Assembly: GCF_031877795.1 (NCBI RefSeq)
Contig: NC_133931.1
Coordinates: forward strand, 26,038,264-26,102,263
Reading direction: 5' to 3'
DNA: 64,000 bases
DNA from: Strix aluco
Taxonomy: Eukaryota > Chordata > Aves > Strigiformes > Strigidae
Shown here: positions 15,001 through 26,405 of the stretch, piece after piece
Numbering within the stretch: position 1 is the stretch's first letter
Layout of the letters: every line of letters begins with the position of its first letter
Notes under the pieces: model-generated
Told to the model about the DNA's origin: nothing
The model's database searches: none
The model's input: the letters and a program-made list of their open reading frames with translations, nothing else
Made by a program: the position numbers and the translations under genes

Positions 15001-16012
15001 CTGACGGACTCCTGTTTTAGCATAATATGTGTCCTCTTAAGTACCTCTGCTTGTTTGCTTCAGGATGTCTGGACTTCTTTCTTTGAGGCTCCACTTCCCT
15101 TACAATATCCTAATTCCCTTATAAAATATATCTAATCATTCCTTAGGCTGCTGATACTACTTGCAATCAGGGATAACGTATCTGCATTTTGTATCTAGGT
15201 ACAACCAGCTGGGATACACGTCCATCCATTACCTGGTGTGCGTAATCATTGGCTGGCTGTTTCTGCCACATGGAGAAGACACGGGTGTTTCCCATGTGGA
15301 GGGCTCAAGTGCATGCTCCTGATAAGGAGGAGGAGGAATTCATCCTCTGATGAGAACTCCTGGAGGTTTGGTGCTGGAACTAGAAGGTGTGAGAAATGAT
15401 AAGACATTGATTAGGTCTCTGAGTCAGCGGCAGACGCACCCTCACCATCCTGCCGACTGGCCTATTCGCTCTCCCACTTGTTTTTTCCCTAACTTATCTC
15501 CTTGACTCATCCCAAATCCAGCTGATACCAAAGATAGGCAAACTACACACCACGGCCCCTTCGCCAGCCTGTGGTGCACCTTCTGCTGCCCTAATTCTCA
15601 CATCAGGAATAACAACACGGCAATGAACTTTTCTTTGCCAAATCAGAAGAAAAAAAGCTGAAAACATTGGGAGTGTAATGAGGAGAGGGGACCCTGGAGA
15701 GGAAAAGTGAGTTATAAAAGCGCCTGTGAGAGGAAGAGAGTTTTTAAAAAAGAAGTATTTCCCTTTCATGCACTTCCGCTAAAAATGTGTCATGTTGGCA
15801 CCAGTCCCATGTTTCAGTGATGGTGATGTGCTCACCATGAGTGAAGCAGCAACTTCTGTAGCAGCAAGGGCGTAATATGTGGTACAGTCTTTCAGCTCTC
15901 TCTGGATATGACAGGGTTCCATCAATGCTTACTTTGCTTTGTTTTAATGCCAGGTTGATGTTTTACAGTGCCTGATTAGAGCAAAAGGACCAGCTTGGTG
16001 CCCACAGGCACC
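1..16012. other. Gene-free intergenic DNA
   Basis: About 16 kb of mostly AT-rich sequence in which I recognise no gene, RNA gene or well-preserved transposon. All open frames are short (under about 130 codons), overlap on both strands and lack recognisable domains, so I treat them as chance. Small details are an extremely AT-rich patch around 4,440-4,570, a purine-rich tract at about 14,501-14,541, a 21-nt alternating purine-pyrimidine tract at 13,468-13,488 and an A-run at 13,561-13,575. Distal enhancers or single short exons could be hidden here. Confidence 0.6.
13508..13540. repeat. Perfect 13-bp inverted repeat (hairpin)
   Basis: TATGAAAACATTT at 13,508-13,520 is followed by a 7-nt loop and then its exact reverse complement AAATGTTTTCATA at 13,528-13,540. 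The arm pairing has no mismatch. It lies in AT-rich DNA next to a GCATGCATGCATG tract and an A-run. It could be a chance hairpin, the centre of an old miniature transposon or a small structured RNA. The stem is shorter than a usual microRNA precursor. Confidence 0.6.
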
Positions 16013-16315
16013 ACAGAATCACAGAATCATCTAGGTTGGAAAGGACCTTGAAGATCATCTAGTCCAACCATTAACCTAGCACTGACAGTTCCCAACTACA
16101 CCATATCCCTAGAGCGCTATGTTGACCCTACTCTTAAACATCTCCAGGGATGGGGACTCCACCACCTCCCTGGGCAGCCCATTCCAACGCCTAACAACCC
16201 GTTCTATAAAGAAATGCTTCCTAATATCCAGTCTAAACCTTCCCTGGTGCAACTTGAGGCCATTACCTCTTGTCCTATGGCTTGTTACTTGGTTAAAGAG
16301 GCTCATCCCCAGTCC
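16013..16315 (-). mobile_element. CR1 LINE, 5'-truncated 3' end
   Basis: On the plus strand the element opens with the reverse complement of the CR1 3' tail (CAGAATCACAGAATCATC) and then the conserved 'ggttggaaaggacc...tctagtccaacc' 3' UTR block. This is followed in reverse by the end of ORF2. Only about 300 bp remains, the usual severe 5' truncation of CR1 copies. The element is read on the minus strand, so its 3' end is at the low coordinate. The 5' boundary is approximate, where similarity to the ORF2 end fades near 'gtcctggaggtctgtgacc'. Confidence 0.92.
16109..16306 (-). pseudogene. CR1 ORF2 C-terminal fragment
   Basis: A 65-codon open remnant encodes the far C-terminus of the CR1 ORF2 reverse transcriptase protein. 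It contains the conserved blocks [39 protein letters not shown]. The endonuclease and the reverse transcriptase palm are absent, so it cannot be active. It is a by-product of a truncated insertion, not a host gene. Confidence 0.88.
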
Positions 16316-19300
16316 TGGAGGTCTGTGACCATCACCACTGCAGCCAGTTCCTGCTCCTCATTGGTTCTGAGCTCAGGCATTTGGACTCAAAGTAGTCTCC
16401 TAAGCTCCTCTGAAGCAATTGCTTTTCACTAATGTGCTGTGAGGTTGGTGCAGCTGTAGTGGGCACAGAGATAAAAAGAAACTTGGGGAAGGGTACAGAA
16501 CACTTCCATTTTCTTCCCTGGGATCAGGTAGCCTCAATCAGTCATGGGTATCTTTGAAAAATCAAATAATTTCCCTCTTTCCCTGAATTTGCAAGGGGAA
16601 ATCAAGAGAGACACTGTGTGCTACTGGTTGAGAGTAACATGGGGAGCAGCTCTCACCTCCCAGCACATGCTGGAGGAGCCCAGTGGGAATCCAGTGAGGT
16701 CCAGGGAGGCCTCAAAAGGAGATCGCATGGGCTTTGGTGGCAGCACTTTGACAGCGGATGGAGGTGAGTATGGGATTGATCCAAGTTTGATGGGCATGGG
16801 GGAGCTGGATCTGGGACAGAGGGGGGATAACTAGTAGGAGAATGGGAGATGTGGATCTGGCACTCTTCAGGAGGGTGACAGGCTCTGCTGGAGTGGGCTG
16901 CAGAGGTGCATCATCCCATAAAGGAAGGAGGATTACAGCGCTAGCTGGAGATGTAGATTATATCTGCTCTGCCTGTTCAATGTCCAGGCTAGTCTTGCTG
17001 CTTGTTGTAAATTCAGCAGCTCCAGGTTTTACTTCTCGGTGCAGTGTTCCTGCCTGCTTTGTGAAGTCCCAGTAGACTGTCTGAGAAAGGCATCTGCTGA
17101 TCTCCAAAATGTCATCCCAGTGCTTACGGGGAGCTTTGCTGGTGACCAAGGTGTTTGTTCAGCAGCATTTGCTCTCAGAAGCAAGGAGGGACTGCCAGAG
17201 CAGATGTCCCTCCTCTAATTAGCACCCCCCAGCATTTTATACTAGGCATAGTGTGAATGTCAGTCTGTTCCTTCTGGTCTTCATTTTTCTTGCCTGGGGA
17301 CAAGTGCCCACAAGTCTCCTTTTATGTGTGAATTTTGACAAGGACAATCTCAGCAGCATCTATTTGAGGCAGCTCCCTTTCCTGCTACTCTGGCGTTCGC
17401 GATGCTGATACAAAGTGCACATGAAAGGCCCAGCCTGAGAGTATGCGCTGCTGCTATCGCACATTTGGAAACTGAATTCATTGCAAAGCTGAGAGACTCA
17501 TGGAGAAAGATACCCACTTTCATTTTTGCCCCCCACGGCTGCTCTTGGAGGCAGAGACATTCATCTGAGTTGAATCAGCTGCAGGAGGCATAGCTGGAAG
17601 GCTGCAGGCTTTCCTGCTTACCAACTCACAAACATGGGCACGGGCTGTCATGTCTGTCTGGGCTGGCAGAAGCTGGTGCTGGCTGGGCACAGGTGAAATT
17701 TCAACTTCACCTGCTGTTAAGGCACATAAGCTCTGCTTTATGCTTTGTAGCTTCTAAAAACTAAGGGAAATTTCTTGCTGTTCAATGTCATTCCTGCTGC
17801 AGTCAGTGGAGGTTGAAGATCCCTGATTAAAAACTGCTGGAAGGGTATTGTAGGTGTGTGATCCTGGATCCTTGACTTTACCGTGCTGGATTTGCAACTT
17901 TACCTTTCACTTTTTTTTTTTTTTTTTTACTTTCTTTACCTTTCCAATCATATTAGAAAGCCCTCATTTTTCCACTTCCCCTACAGCCAAAGGGACACAG
18001 GAATTCCTGTGGATAAATATTCAGGACACTGTTTAAATAGGCAGCTATATCTTGTAGATCATTTGTTTTGCTATGTTGCAAATGTTGCATTTCTTATTGT
18101 GTAGTGTGCATTGTGGATATGTGTTGCATAGAGTCTGGGATAGGCCCCTACTTGTCATAGATGGAAAGATATAATCACACTGGACCAGATTTACTTCTCC
18201 CAGTTCCTCAGAGGGCTGGATTTATTTGTGAAAGCATTAAATTTGCACATTATTCTCAATTACAGGGATATCTGACCTAGAGCCAGAAAAGAAGGAGTTG
18301 TCATGATGATTGCTAAAATTCAGTCTCAGTCTTTATTTATAATGAGCTTGAAAGAGAAGCACTTATATGGCTGTAGCCTGTCTTTTCCTTATCACCTGCT
18401 CAGCTGTATTGGTAAATTAACCAGGTAGATCCAAACTGTCCTACAGCCTAGTGTGAAGGAACACGCAAAACTCCAAATCCAGATTCCAATCTGTTTGCAA
18501 ATAACAAGTTTATGTAGTAAAATGACAAACTAAACCATTGTATTCAAACAACCCTTCCACTTGGATGTTCAAAATCCTGGTCCAAATCGAAGCTGAGTGC
18601 TGGGGCACTGAGCAGCATTGAGGTATTTCCAGAAGTTGCTCAAGGAAGCTTCGTCCAGAGCCTGAACGTGCTGGGTGCCAAAAGATGCTGGAAGCCACAT
18701 CTGTTTGGGCAGCTCTTGGTGTGAACCCCTGCCTGGTAGGATGAATTAGTCCCTTAATGGCTACAGAAAAGCTTTGGAAAGAAAAGTTTATATTTACATA
18801 GTACATTTCATCCCAAAGGACCCTAAATTACACTGCACAAACTTTACATAAACAACAGAACTGTAATGCAGCCGTGTCAGGAATGGAGGGTGGCAGCCAG
18901 CTGGCATGTTAGCAGGACAAAAATAAGAGAAGTGACTATTTTTGGCCAAGGACACCAGGGCAAACCCCTCTATTGCGAAAGTGCTTTTAAAACTTCAAAG
19001 CACAGTTTTACTCTAAATAGTGATTCTGGATGAATGATCTTTTGTAGTCAATCAACTTGTTCCTAGGCACATCTGGGGAATTCACTCACTAAAATAAGGA
19101 TTTGCTACATCTTGAGCCTGCTAAGGCTGCAGAACTTCCTCACCCAAGATAGCACACTTCAACTCCAGCCCCACTGGCAGACTTGTAAGCCTTTCTTATG
19201 CAGCCCTCACTGCTGGGGGTGGGAGACCTAGAGGAAGCCTCTCTGGCTTTTGCAGCTGATCTTACCCTGAACTGAAGTCTGGAAATGCATATTTTCAGTT

Positions 19301-21240
19301 GTCAGCTGGACGAATCTGTGAGTTGATTAAAAAAACACATTTCCACCATGCCCATCGAGGTAACTTTTGGGAATACAACTGACCTTTAAATTTCAGCATG
19401 GATGGCCAGGACATTTGAAGGTCTTGCCCCAAAGCCCCTCACAGAACAGGCTGTGCAGCATTTCTTGGGTCTCTTTGGGCTACACAAACACTTCACAGCA
19501 CTGAAAGGCACAGTTCCTTACAGCAATGTCACTGATGAAATGCATGGTATTTTTACAGACACAGATTTAGTTTGGGGCCAGGGGGGTGTCTATACTTACA
19601 GAGTGCACTGCATCTCAGAGGACCCTAAATAACCCTTCAGGATAAGTTGCCCTGTGGCAGCCAGTGGCTCCCTGTGAACTTCCTCCCATATCTCCATGTT
19701 GTCTTGCATCTAGTCCTCAAGAGCTGGATCCTTGCTCTCCCAAGGGAGCCATCCCCTGCTCTGGCACCTACCCTCCTGAGCCATCCCGTCGCACTGGCAT
19801 GCCATTTAAGTGCTACTAGAGCACTCCCTGGCATGATTTGGCTCCAGATTACAGTCCCCAAGAGGCAGGATGGATGAGGAGAGTTTAGCCATGCCACTTG
19901 CCCTTAGGGCCAAGGAAGAAGCCCCCAGCCATTTGATTAATTAACATACCTGTGGCCTTTGAGAACAGAGCACTCCTTTGGCAGCACACTGCACATTGGA
20001 TGAACAAGGAAGGAAGAAGTTGGCCAGGAGCCAGATGTCTTTCAAGGAGCCTTCCGAGCTGGAACACCAGTCTGCTGGACCTCAATTTGATGCAATTTGG
20101 GGCTGCAGCCATCCTCCCTGTCTCCTACCCCTGGCACCAGCACTGGCAGTAGTGCAACCACACAGTGACTGGACAAGGGAGCTGGTTTGTCTGAAGACTC
20201 CTCATTTTTTCCCCATGGTGTTAGCTTTCAGCCAGCTCAGCTCCCTGCACTGGCTCCCTGCCAGCCCTGGGTGTGCACGGCCCGTACAGCTATAGCTGGA
20301 GAGGAGGATGAACCCCATGGCAGCCACATTTTAGATTGGTTTATTCCACTATGGAACAACCCCACATTACAATCTCTTTCCCTACAAACATGCTTGCTTC
20401 AGAGCCAGCTCCCCATCCTCTTCCCTGCCGCCCTCTATCACCACCCTGTTGCCATGCTCAATCCTCATAGAGCCCATTTACCTGCCAGCCAGCCCACCTT
20501 TACCAGTGCAAAATCATATAAAACTCAGATGAGCATTTCCTATTGCTAACAATTTTGAAGTGGCATTTCTCTATCAGAACTATAGGAAGTCCGAGTAGGA
20601 TATACACTGCAGAGTGCTATTAGTAAGGCTTTGATATGGTTAGTTCTGCTAGACTTCAAATTCATTGCAAAACAGCATTAAAGGTCGCTGGGACACAGAA
20701 CAAGGCTGCAAGGGAGGTAGATGACATTTCAGATGCCCAAAGTGGGGAACTCCTGACTGCCTCCCCTGGGATCCCAAATTCGTGGCTATCCCCCACCAGC
20801 CAAACAGAACATCACCCAAGCCCTTCCCATGATCTAACAGAAATATAGATCTCAGTGGGTTTCCCCCAACCTTTGTAGAAGCCCACTTTTCTTGTCCTCT
20901 CATGATTTGTTTGTCCTGCAGCACAGTCTGGACTGCAGCTCCATGCAGCTGGACCACAGCCAGCACAACCCCTATGGCAGAAGTGGCTGCCCCTTCCCCA
21001 TGATGGCCATGGATCCTGCTCTGAGGTCTGAAATCATGTGGGAGGAGAAGTGGGAAGGGTTCACCATTTCATGAGTCTCCCAAAAGTGGAGCAAGGGTCC
21101 AAGGGCAGCACCTGAGAGTGGGGCAGCAAGTTCTTTCCCTTAACTCAGCTCCTGTGGGGAAGGGACAAAGTCTGCCCATGACTCCTCTGACTCTACAAGA
21201 TCTGTGCCTGAAGCATCCTGAGAGGACCTGTGAGGTGAGT
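16316..21240. other. Gene-free intergenic DNA
   Basis: No recognisable gene or transposon. There is an 18-base T-run at 17,911-17,928. The rest is unique-looking sequence with short overlapping open frames on both strands and no domain I can name. Confidence 0.55.
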
Positions 21241-22372
21241 TGATCCTGGCTGGATGCCAGGTGTCCACCAAAGCCACTCTATCATGCCCCCTCCTCCCCC
21301 TGGACAAGGGAGACAAAATGTAACAGAAGGCTCGTTGGTTGAGATAAGGACAGGGAGATCACTCAGCAATTACCATCACAGGCAAAACAGACTCGACTTG
21401 GGGAAAAATGAATTTATTACCAATCAAATCAGAGCAGGATAATGAGAAATAATCCCAAATCTTAAAAACACCTTCCCCCATCTCTCCCTTCTTCCCGGGC
21501 TTAACCTGACTCCCAATTTTCTCTACCTCCTCCCCACCAGCAGTGCAGGGAGTCAGAGAATGGGGGTTGTGGTCAGTTCATCACACGTTGTTTCTGCTGC
21601 TTCTTCCTCCTCAGGGAGAGGACTCCTCACACTCTTTCCCTGTTCCAGCATGGGGGCCCCCCACGGGAGACAGTCCTCCATGAACTTCTCCCGTGTGTGT
21701 CCTTCCCAGGGGCTGCAGCTGTTCACAAACTGCTCCAGCGTGGGTCCTTTCCATGGGTTACAGTCCTTCAGACACAGACTGCTCCAGTGTGGGTCCCTTC
21801 CACAGGGTCACCAGTCCTGCCAGCAAGCCTGCTCCAGCGTGGGCTCCTCTCTCCATGGGTCCACAGGTCCTGCCAGGAGCCTGCTCCAGCGTGGGCTTCC
21901 CACAGGGTCACAGCCTCCTTTGGGCATCCACCTCCTCCAGCATGTGGGGTCCTCCCTGGGCTGCAGGTGGAGATCTGCTCCACCATCAACCTCCACGGGC
22001 TGCAGGGACACAACCTGCCTCACCATGGTCTGCACCACGGGCTGCAGGGGAATCTCTGGTCCAGTGTCTGGGGCACCTCCTCCCCCTCCTTCTTCACTGA
22101 CCTCAGTGTCTGTGGAGTTGTTTCTCTCACACATATTCTCACTCCTCTCTTCTGACTGCTGCTGCTGTTGCACAGTTTCCACACACACAACCCCCCCCCC
22201 CCTTAAATACGTTATCACAGAGGTGCTAGCACCGTCACTGATGGGCTTGGCCTTGGCCAGTGGTGGGTCCATCTTGGCTGTATCGGACATGGGGGAAGCT
22301 TCTAGCAGCTCTTCACTGAAGCCACCCCTGTAGACCTCCACTACCAAAACCTTGCCACACAAACCCAATACA
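21241..22372 (-). mobile_element. Avian endogenous retrovirus LTR (long type, minus sense)
   Basis: Read on the minus strand this begins TGTATTGGGTTTGTGTGGC and ends with ...CCAGGATCA, so it has TG...CA ends. The layout matches a long LTR class widespread in bird genomes: a short U3 with ATACGTTATC/TTAAATACG near the promoter region, a 12-base C-run (22,191-22,202 on plus), a block of ~50-bp tandem modules and a long 3' part. No gag, pol or env sequence adjoins either end. I could not find a matching target-site duplication (flanks TGAGT and AACTG), so the exact ends, or a clean solo-LTR origin, are uncertain. Family assignment is by recognition and not verified. Confidence 0.75.
21641..21955. 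repeat. ~50-bp imperfect tandem modules inside the LTR
   Basis: The anchor TGCTCCAGCGTGGG recurs at 21,731, 21,780 (one change), 21,830 and 21,882, a period of 49-52 bp. More degenerate copies start near 21,641 and 21,930. Each module continues with a 'cccttccac(a/g)ggg(t)cac' core and an 'agtcctgcc/agtccttca' part. All six frames are unusually open here because the module length and composition avoid stops, which explains several overlapping frames of 80-250 codons. Confidence 0.85.
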
Positions 22373-25300
22373 AACTGAGAGTGAAGAAAGGGGAAAAAAA
22401 AAAGAAGGAAATGTTTGGTGACCACATTTGAGCTTTGAGAAATGCGGAAATGTGCAGAACAGGAACATGATGCTCTGGGAGGAGCAGAGGCCAAGGAATG
22501 AAAGATAGGTCTCTTCCTGATCAAAGAACCAGTGAAAAAATCATTCACAGAGGTGGATCCACCTTTGATGTTGTGAGCAGATTACAAAGCCATGCCACAC
22601 CAGTTCCCAAGATTCCTAGATAGGGAAAACTGTTCACAGACACTGGAAGACACTCCACAATGTGCCAAGAGCTCCCAGGTCTGTATACCAAAATATCCCT
22701 TGTCCTTTAATTTAGACCCCTTGTCTTTGCTCTGTTTGCACAGCATTAAAGCATTGCACTTTCCAGGGGGGAAAAAAAAAAAGTTTTGCTTAATGTTTGT
22801 CTTCATTTTAAAGGTGAATTTTATTTTTTTTTTAATGCACCAGCATTATCCAACATGTAGTCCAAAATATAAAATTGATTATGACCTAGAAAAGGCCTAC
22901 AAAGCTTGTGGAAGGATGCTGCAACCAGGGAGGGAAGCCCCACAGGCCAGCACTTAGGCACTCAAACTGGTTATGGACAAGTTCCACCATTTTATACATT
23001 CATGAGCATACCCAGGCACTCAGAAAAAAAAGCTCACCTCCCCCTCTTCTCCAGCCCCTGCCTCCCAACACAGGGCCCTGCAGGGAAATGTGCTGTGCTA
23101 CTGTTGACGTTTCCCCTGAGCAGACTCACATCCATGACGGTATGAAAAATTAATAAAGGAGTACAGAGTGCATTAACAAATGCTGACATATCTCCCACAG
23201 TTAATTGACATCCACCATTCTATTTAAAATTAATAAAGTCTTGCCGAGCATGCAGAACTCACACTTCATAGCAGAGGAAATGTCCCATACAGCTCAGCAG
23301 GTCATGTCACCATATCAATGATGCTATGTACCACAAATCATGACAAATATTCCTAGTATTATGTCAGGCCTGTATCCAAGGGGTTGCTCTCACCATCAGC
23401 GTAGGAGGGCTGTCTGACGCATGCTCTGGAAATTGCCACTCTAATGGGTGCACGACACAGACTGCTAAAGGCAGCCTAGAAGCGTCTGAGCCTCTGCTTT
23501 TCAGCTGAGGTGAGTCCCTCTTTCCTTCTGGTACAGCAAGGGGACAGCTGTAGCCATGGACCAGTTGCACTTATCTCATGAAGCTTGGCTGATGTCTCCA
23601 CACAGCTTGTGACGATGGGGAGATATGCTGCACTGCTGTCCCGTCGCTGCTCCTGCAGTCATTAAATGGACTTTTCTATGATCCAGATGTCCTACCAACA
23701 TCTTACGCAGCCATGCCAAGAGGGTGCAAACAGGACCTTCTAGAAACTAAAGGAGAAGCCCTGGCACTGCTAATGACACTCTTAAGTGGGATAGTGGTCC
23801 CTTTTTTTTTCAGCAGTGGAGGCAGGTGACAATCTGGTGAATTGAATACACTGTAGAGACCAAGACCTCTGTAAGCTCTTCACAAGGGCTGAAGTAGAGA
23901 AGACAATCCCTAGATGAAATTTTACTGGAAAGCTGCAGGGCTTGAGGTACCACCAGTGGTGTAGCCCAAGATGGGACTGGCCCAGGTGAGTAAGAGTGAT
24001 CCTGCACTTGTGTGGTCTGCCTCATCGAGGCCAAGGATGCACCCAGTTACAGGTACCTGGTTGTATTTTTTAACTCCAAGACTTGGCTCAGGGATAGCAA
24101 CAGCAAGGGCTGTGCTGCCAGCCAAGCCAGTGAAATAAAGTACCCTGATAGGTGACACTAACAACACCCCAGGACCTGGGGACTTTCACATGCTGCCCTG
24201 ACAACACCTTCTGGATGGTGATGGCTGTTTGCTTTTGAGGTAGGCAGTCTGATGAGGTGGCTCTCAGGTGAACCGCATAGAGAAAAGTGCCTCTTCTCAG
24301 CTTGAAGCAGGTCCTGTGGGCCAGTGGTGGCCCTCAGCATACTCCTTTCCCACCAGAGATGGAAAGCACTTGATGAGGAGGGAAGACATTTGAAAGGCAG
24401 TTCTTCCAGGAGAGCACCTTGCTCAGCCATATTGAGCTCTTTCTGCTCCTCCTCTGCATTCTTGTTCTTCTGGCACTGCTGCTGGCAAGGAAGAGGAAGA
24501 CAGAAAAATGGCAGCCAAAATTGCGTGGGAGGGTTGTGCCTGGTTGGAAAACTTGCAGCTGTCCGGCACTGACACATGAAATATCCACAGACTGATTGCC
24601 ACATAAGCCCAGTTACCAGCCCAGTTACCTCAGGGAGAGCTAGTTTGTTTGTAGTGATTTTTCAGGAACTTGAATAATACCACTCAAATGGTGAATCACG
24701 GGGGTTTGATGGTGTGAACATCTAGGTAGAAATCAGTGACTTCTGGCTACTCTCTGTCACCTGCCCCACTGGGTGCCACAGGAGCCATCCCACAGCCCAG
24801 CAGCTACACTGGATACCGTGGGGTCCCAGCTCACCATACAGGCTGAAGTATTCTGCCTCCCTTTCTCCAATTGGAAACAATAACTCAGGAAGTAAAAGCT
24901 GTGTGTTCATTTGGAGACTGCTCCTGCATACTAGTTGATATGAAGCAATTATATTGCGACACCACACTTCAAAGTAAACTCCTTTGTATAGTCAGCTCTG
25001 AAAAGAGAAGAGAGCTTCTCCCCACATCTCAGCTGAGATTTGGACCCGTGCTTCTGAGGGAGCTACCAACTCTTTTCATTTAGGCCATGGAGCTACCTCC
25101 TTGACAAAGGTACCAAGCCCCACTTTGATTTTCAGTTTCTAGTCTTTACACAGGGGCTATAATCAAAGTAACTTAAATCATGGCTTTGATTCACATCCCC
25201 AGAGGTGGCTTAAGATGTAATTTCATGGGCTTCCTGTTATTTGTTATCATCTGCTTGCTGGAGATTCATACCTCCCCGGCAGAGCTGGTGGACCTGGATG

Positions 25301-26244
25301 TGTGTGTGTGCATCTCTGAGCTTTGATGTTCACAGCTTCCCAAGACAGTATTGAAACACAAGCACTCATGATCAGGAATAATGGTGAGAGCTGATGAATT
25401 AACATATGCCTTGAAATGCTCTCATTCTGTTCTCCAGGATAACACGCTCAGTATTCTGGTTTAGCAGTGTTTACACATACCCCTATCCAGTTGTTTACAT
25501 CATACTTGGTAATTACCTTCACAGAGCTGTTTGGTTGTTTCTGGAGATGATGTAATCTTTGCTTGTACTGCTTTGCCCACACAGTTTGCTGTATTGAAGG
25601 GCTTTAGAATACTTCCTCCGGTGATTTTGTTTCCTTGGCTCTTTAGAAAAAGCCATAGCTATTTTCTCATCTAGCAGTGCCCAGAACTTTTGTCTCAGGG
25701 AAGAATATGGGGACAGCCGACTTCCTGCCATTAAAGAAGACTCTTATTGTACAATTGGAGTTGAGACAGATTAATTCAATGTACACTTGCTACAAAATAG
25801 GTTGGATCTTCAGCTGTGCTAATGCACTACTTAGCTTGAAAAAGTGAGGGGACAAAGGTTTAAACAAACCTTTAGGCCCCCCTTCAGCTATCTTATTTCT
25901 CAGAGGTTGTGGGGGCTTCCGTTGTAGCCCATGTATAATGTTGCCTCAGCTTAACTGAAGATGTCACGTTAGCCTGGGATGAATAAACTGGTATGTCTCG
26001 AAGCTAGGATGTGTCCCATCATACTCCTCTGGGGTGGGTCATATAAGGCCCCTTGTGCATGATCTGGATGGTGGACGGGAGCCTAGGCAGGAATAGGACA
26101 GGTTCGGTTCAAATCTGATACCTGGCCAGGGGATGGGAGGACGATGCAAGCATTTAACTATGGTCTGTCTCTGCCAGAGAGGTTCTTAGTTGGAGGCACT
26201 GTCGTGAAGTGAGTGGGTCTCTGGAAAGGGTCTAAGGTGGTATT
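22373..26244. other. Gene-free intergenic DNA
   Basis: No gene recognised. The stretch just after the LTR is A-rich (22,390-22,405). A segment at about 25,021-25,110 ('gctgagatttggacccgtgc...taggccatggagctacc') faintly resembles a degraded tRNA-derived or MIR-type SINE, but the match is too weak to call. Confidence 0.5.
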
Positions 26245-26405
26245 TTTTCCCAGTTCTGTCATTTGCTTGGTAGGTGACCTTCAGCAAATCAACCACCTAC
26301 TTAATGCTATTGGTGCAGTGTCTATGCAACAGGTGTAAAACTATCTACCTCCAAAACCACTTTGAGATCCACCAGTAGGATGTGGTATCTAAGGCCTCAT
26401 TTTTC
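26245..26405 (+). mobile_element. Ancient MIR/core-SINE-like remnant
   Basis: The stretch 'cagttctgtcatttgcttgg' then 'aggtgaccttcagcaaatca' follows the order of a MIR core: small-consonant-rich 'ctctgccacttactagctgtgtgacc' analogue, then 'gcaagtca', then 'gtgtaaaactatctacctcc' matching the usual 'tgtaaaatggggataatagtacctacc' block. It is followed at about 26,354-26,380 by 'cactttgagatccaccagt', which resembles the 3' tail of amniote MIR-type SINEs. The match is diverged, as expected for a very old insertion. The family name is inferred, not searched. Confidence 0.5.

Noticed and set aside
21560-22333. 257-codon open frame on the plus strand
   Set aside because: It lies inside the LTR in antisense, and its Ser/Gly/Gln-rich sequence reflects the ~50-bp repeats.
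21808-22548. 246-codon open frame on the minus strand
   Set aside because: It runs through the tandem modules of the LTR and beyond its end; it has no retroviral or host protein motif.
24158-24604. 148-codon open frame on the minus strand
   Set aside because: No recognisable motif; overlapping frames on both strands suggest chance.
25021-25110. Possible tRNA gene or tRNA-derived SINE ('gatttggacccgtgc...taggccatgg')
   Set aside because: It cannot be folded into a proper cloverleaf by eye and the SINE match is weak; left unannotated.
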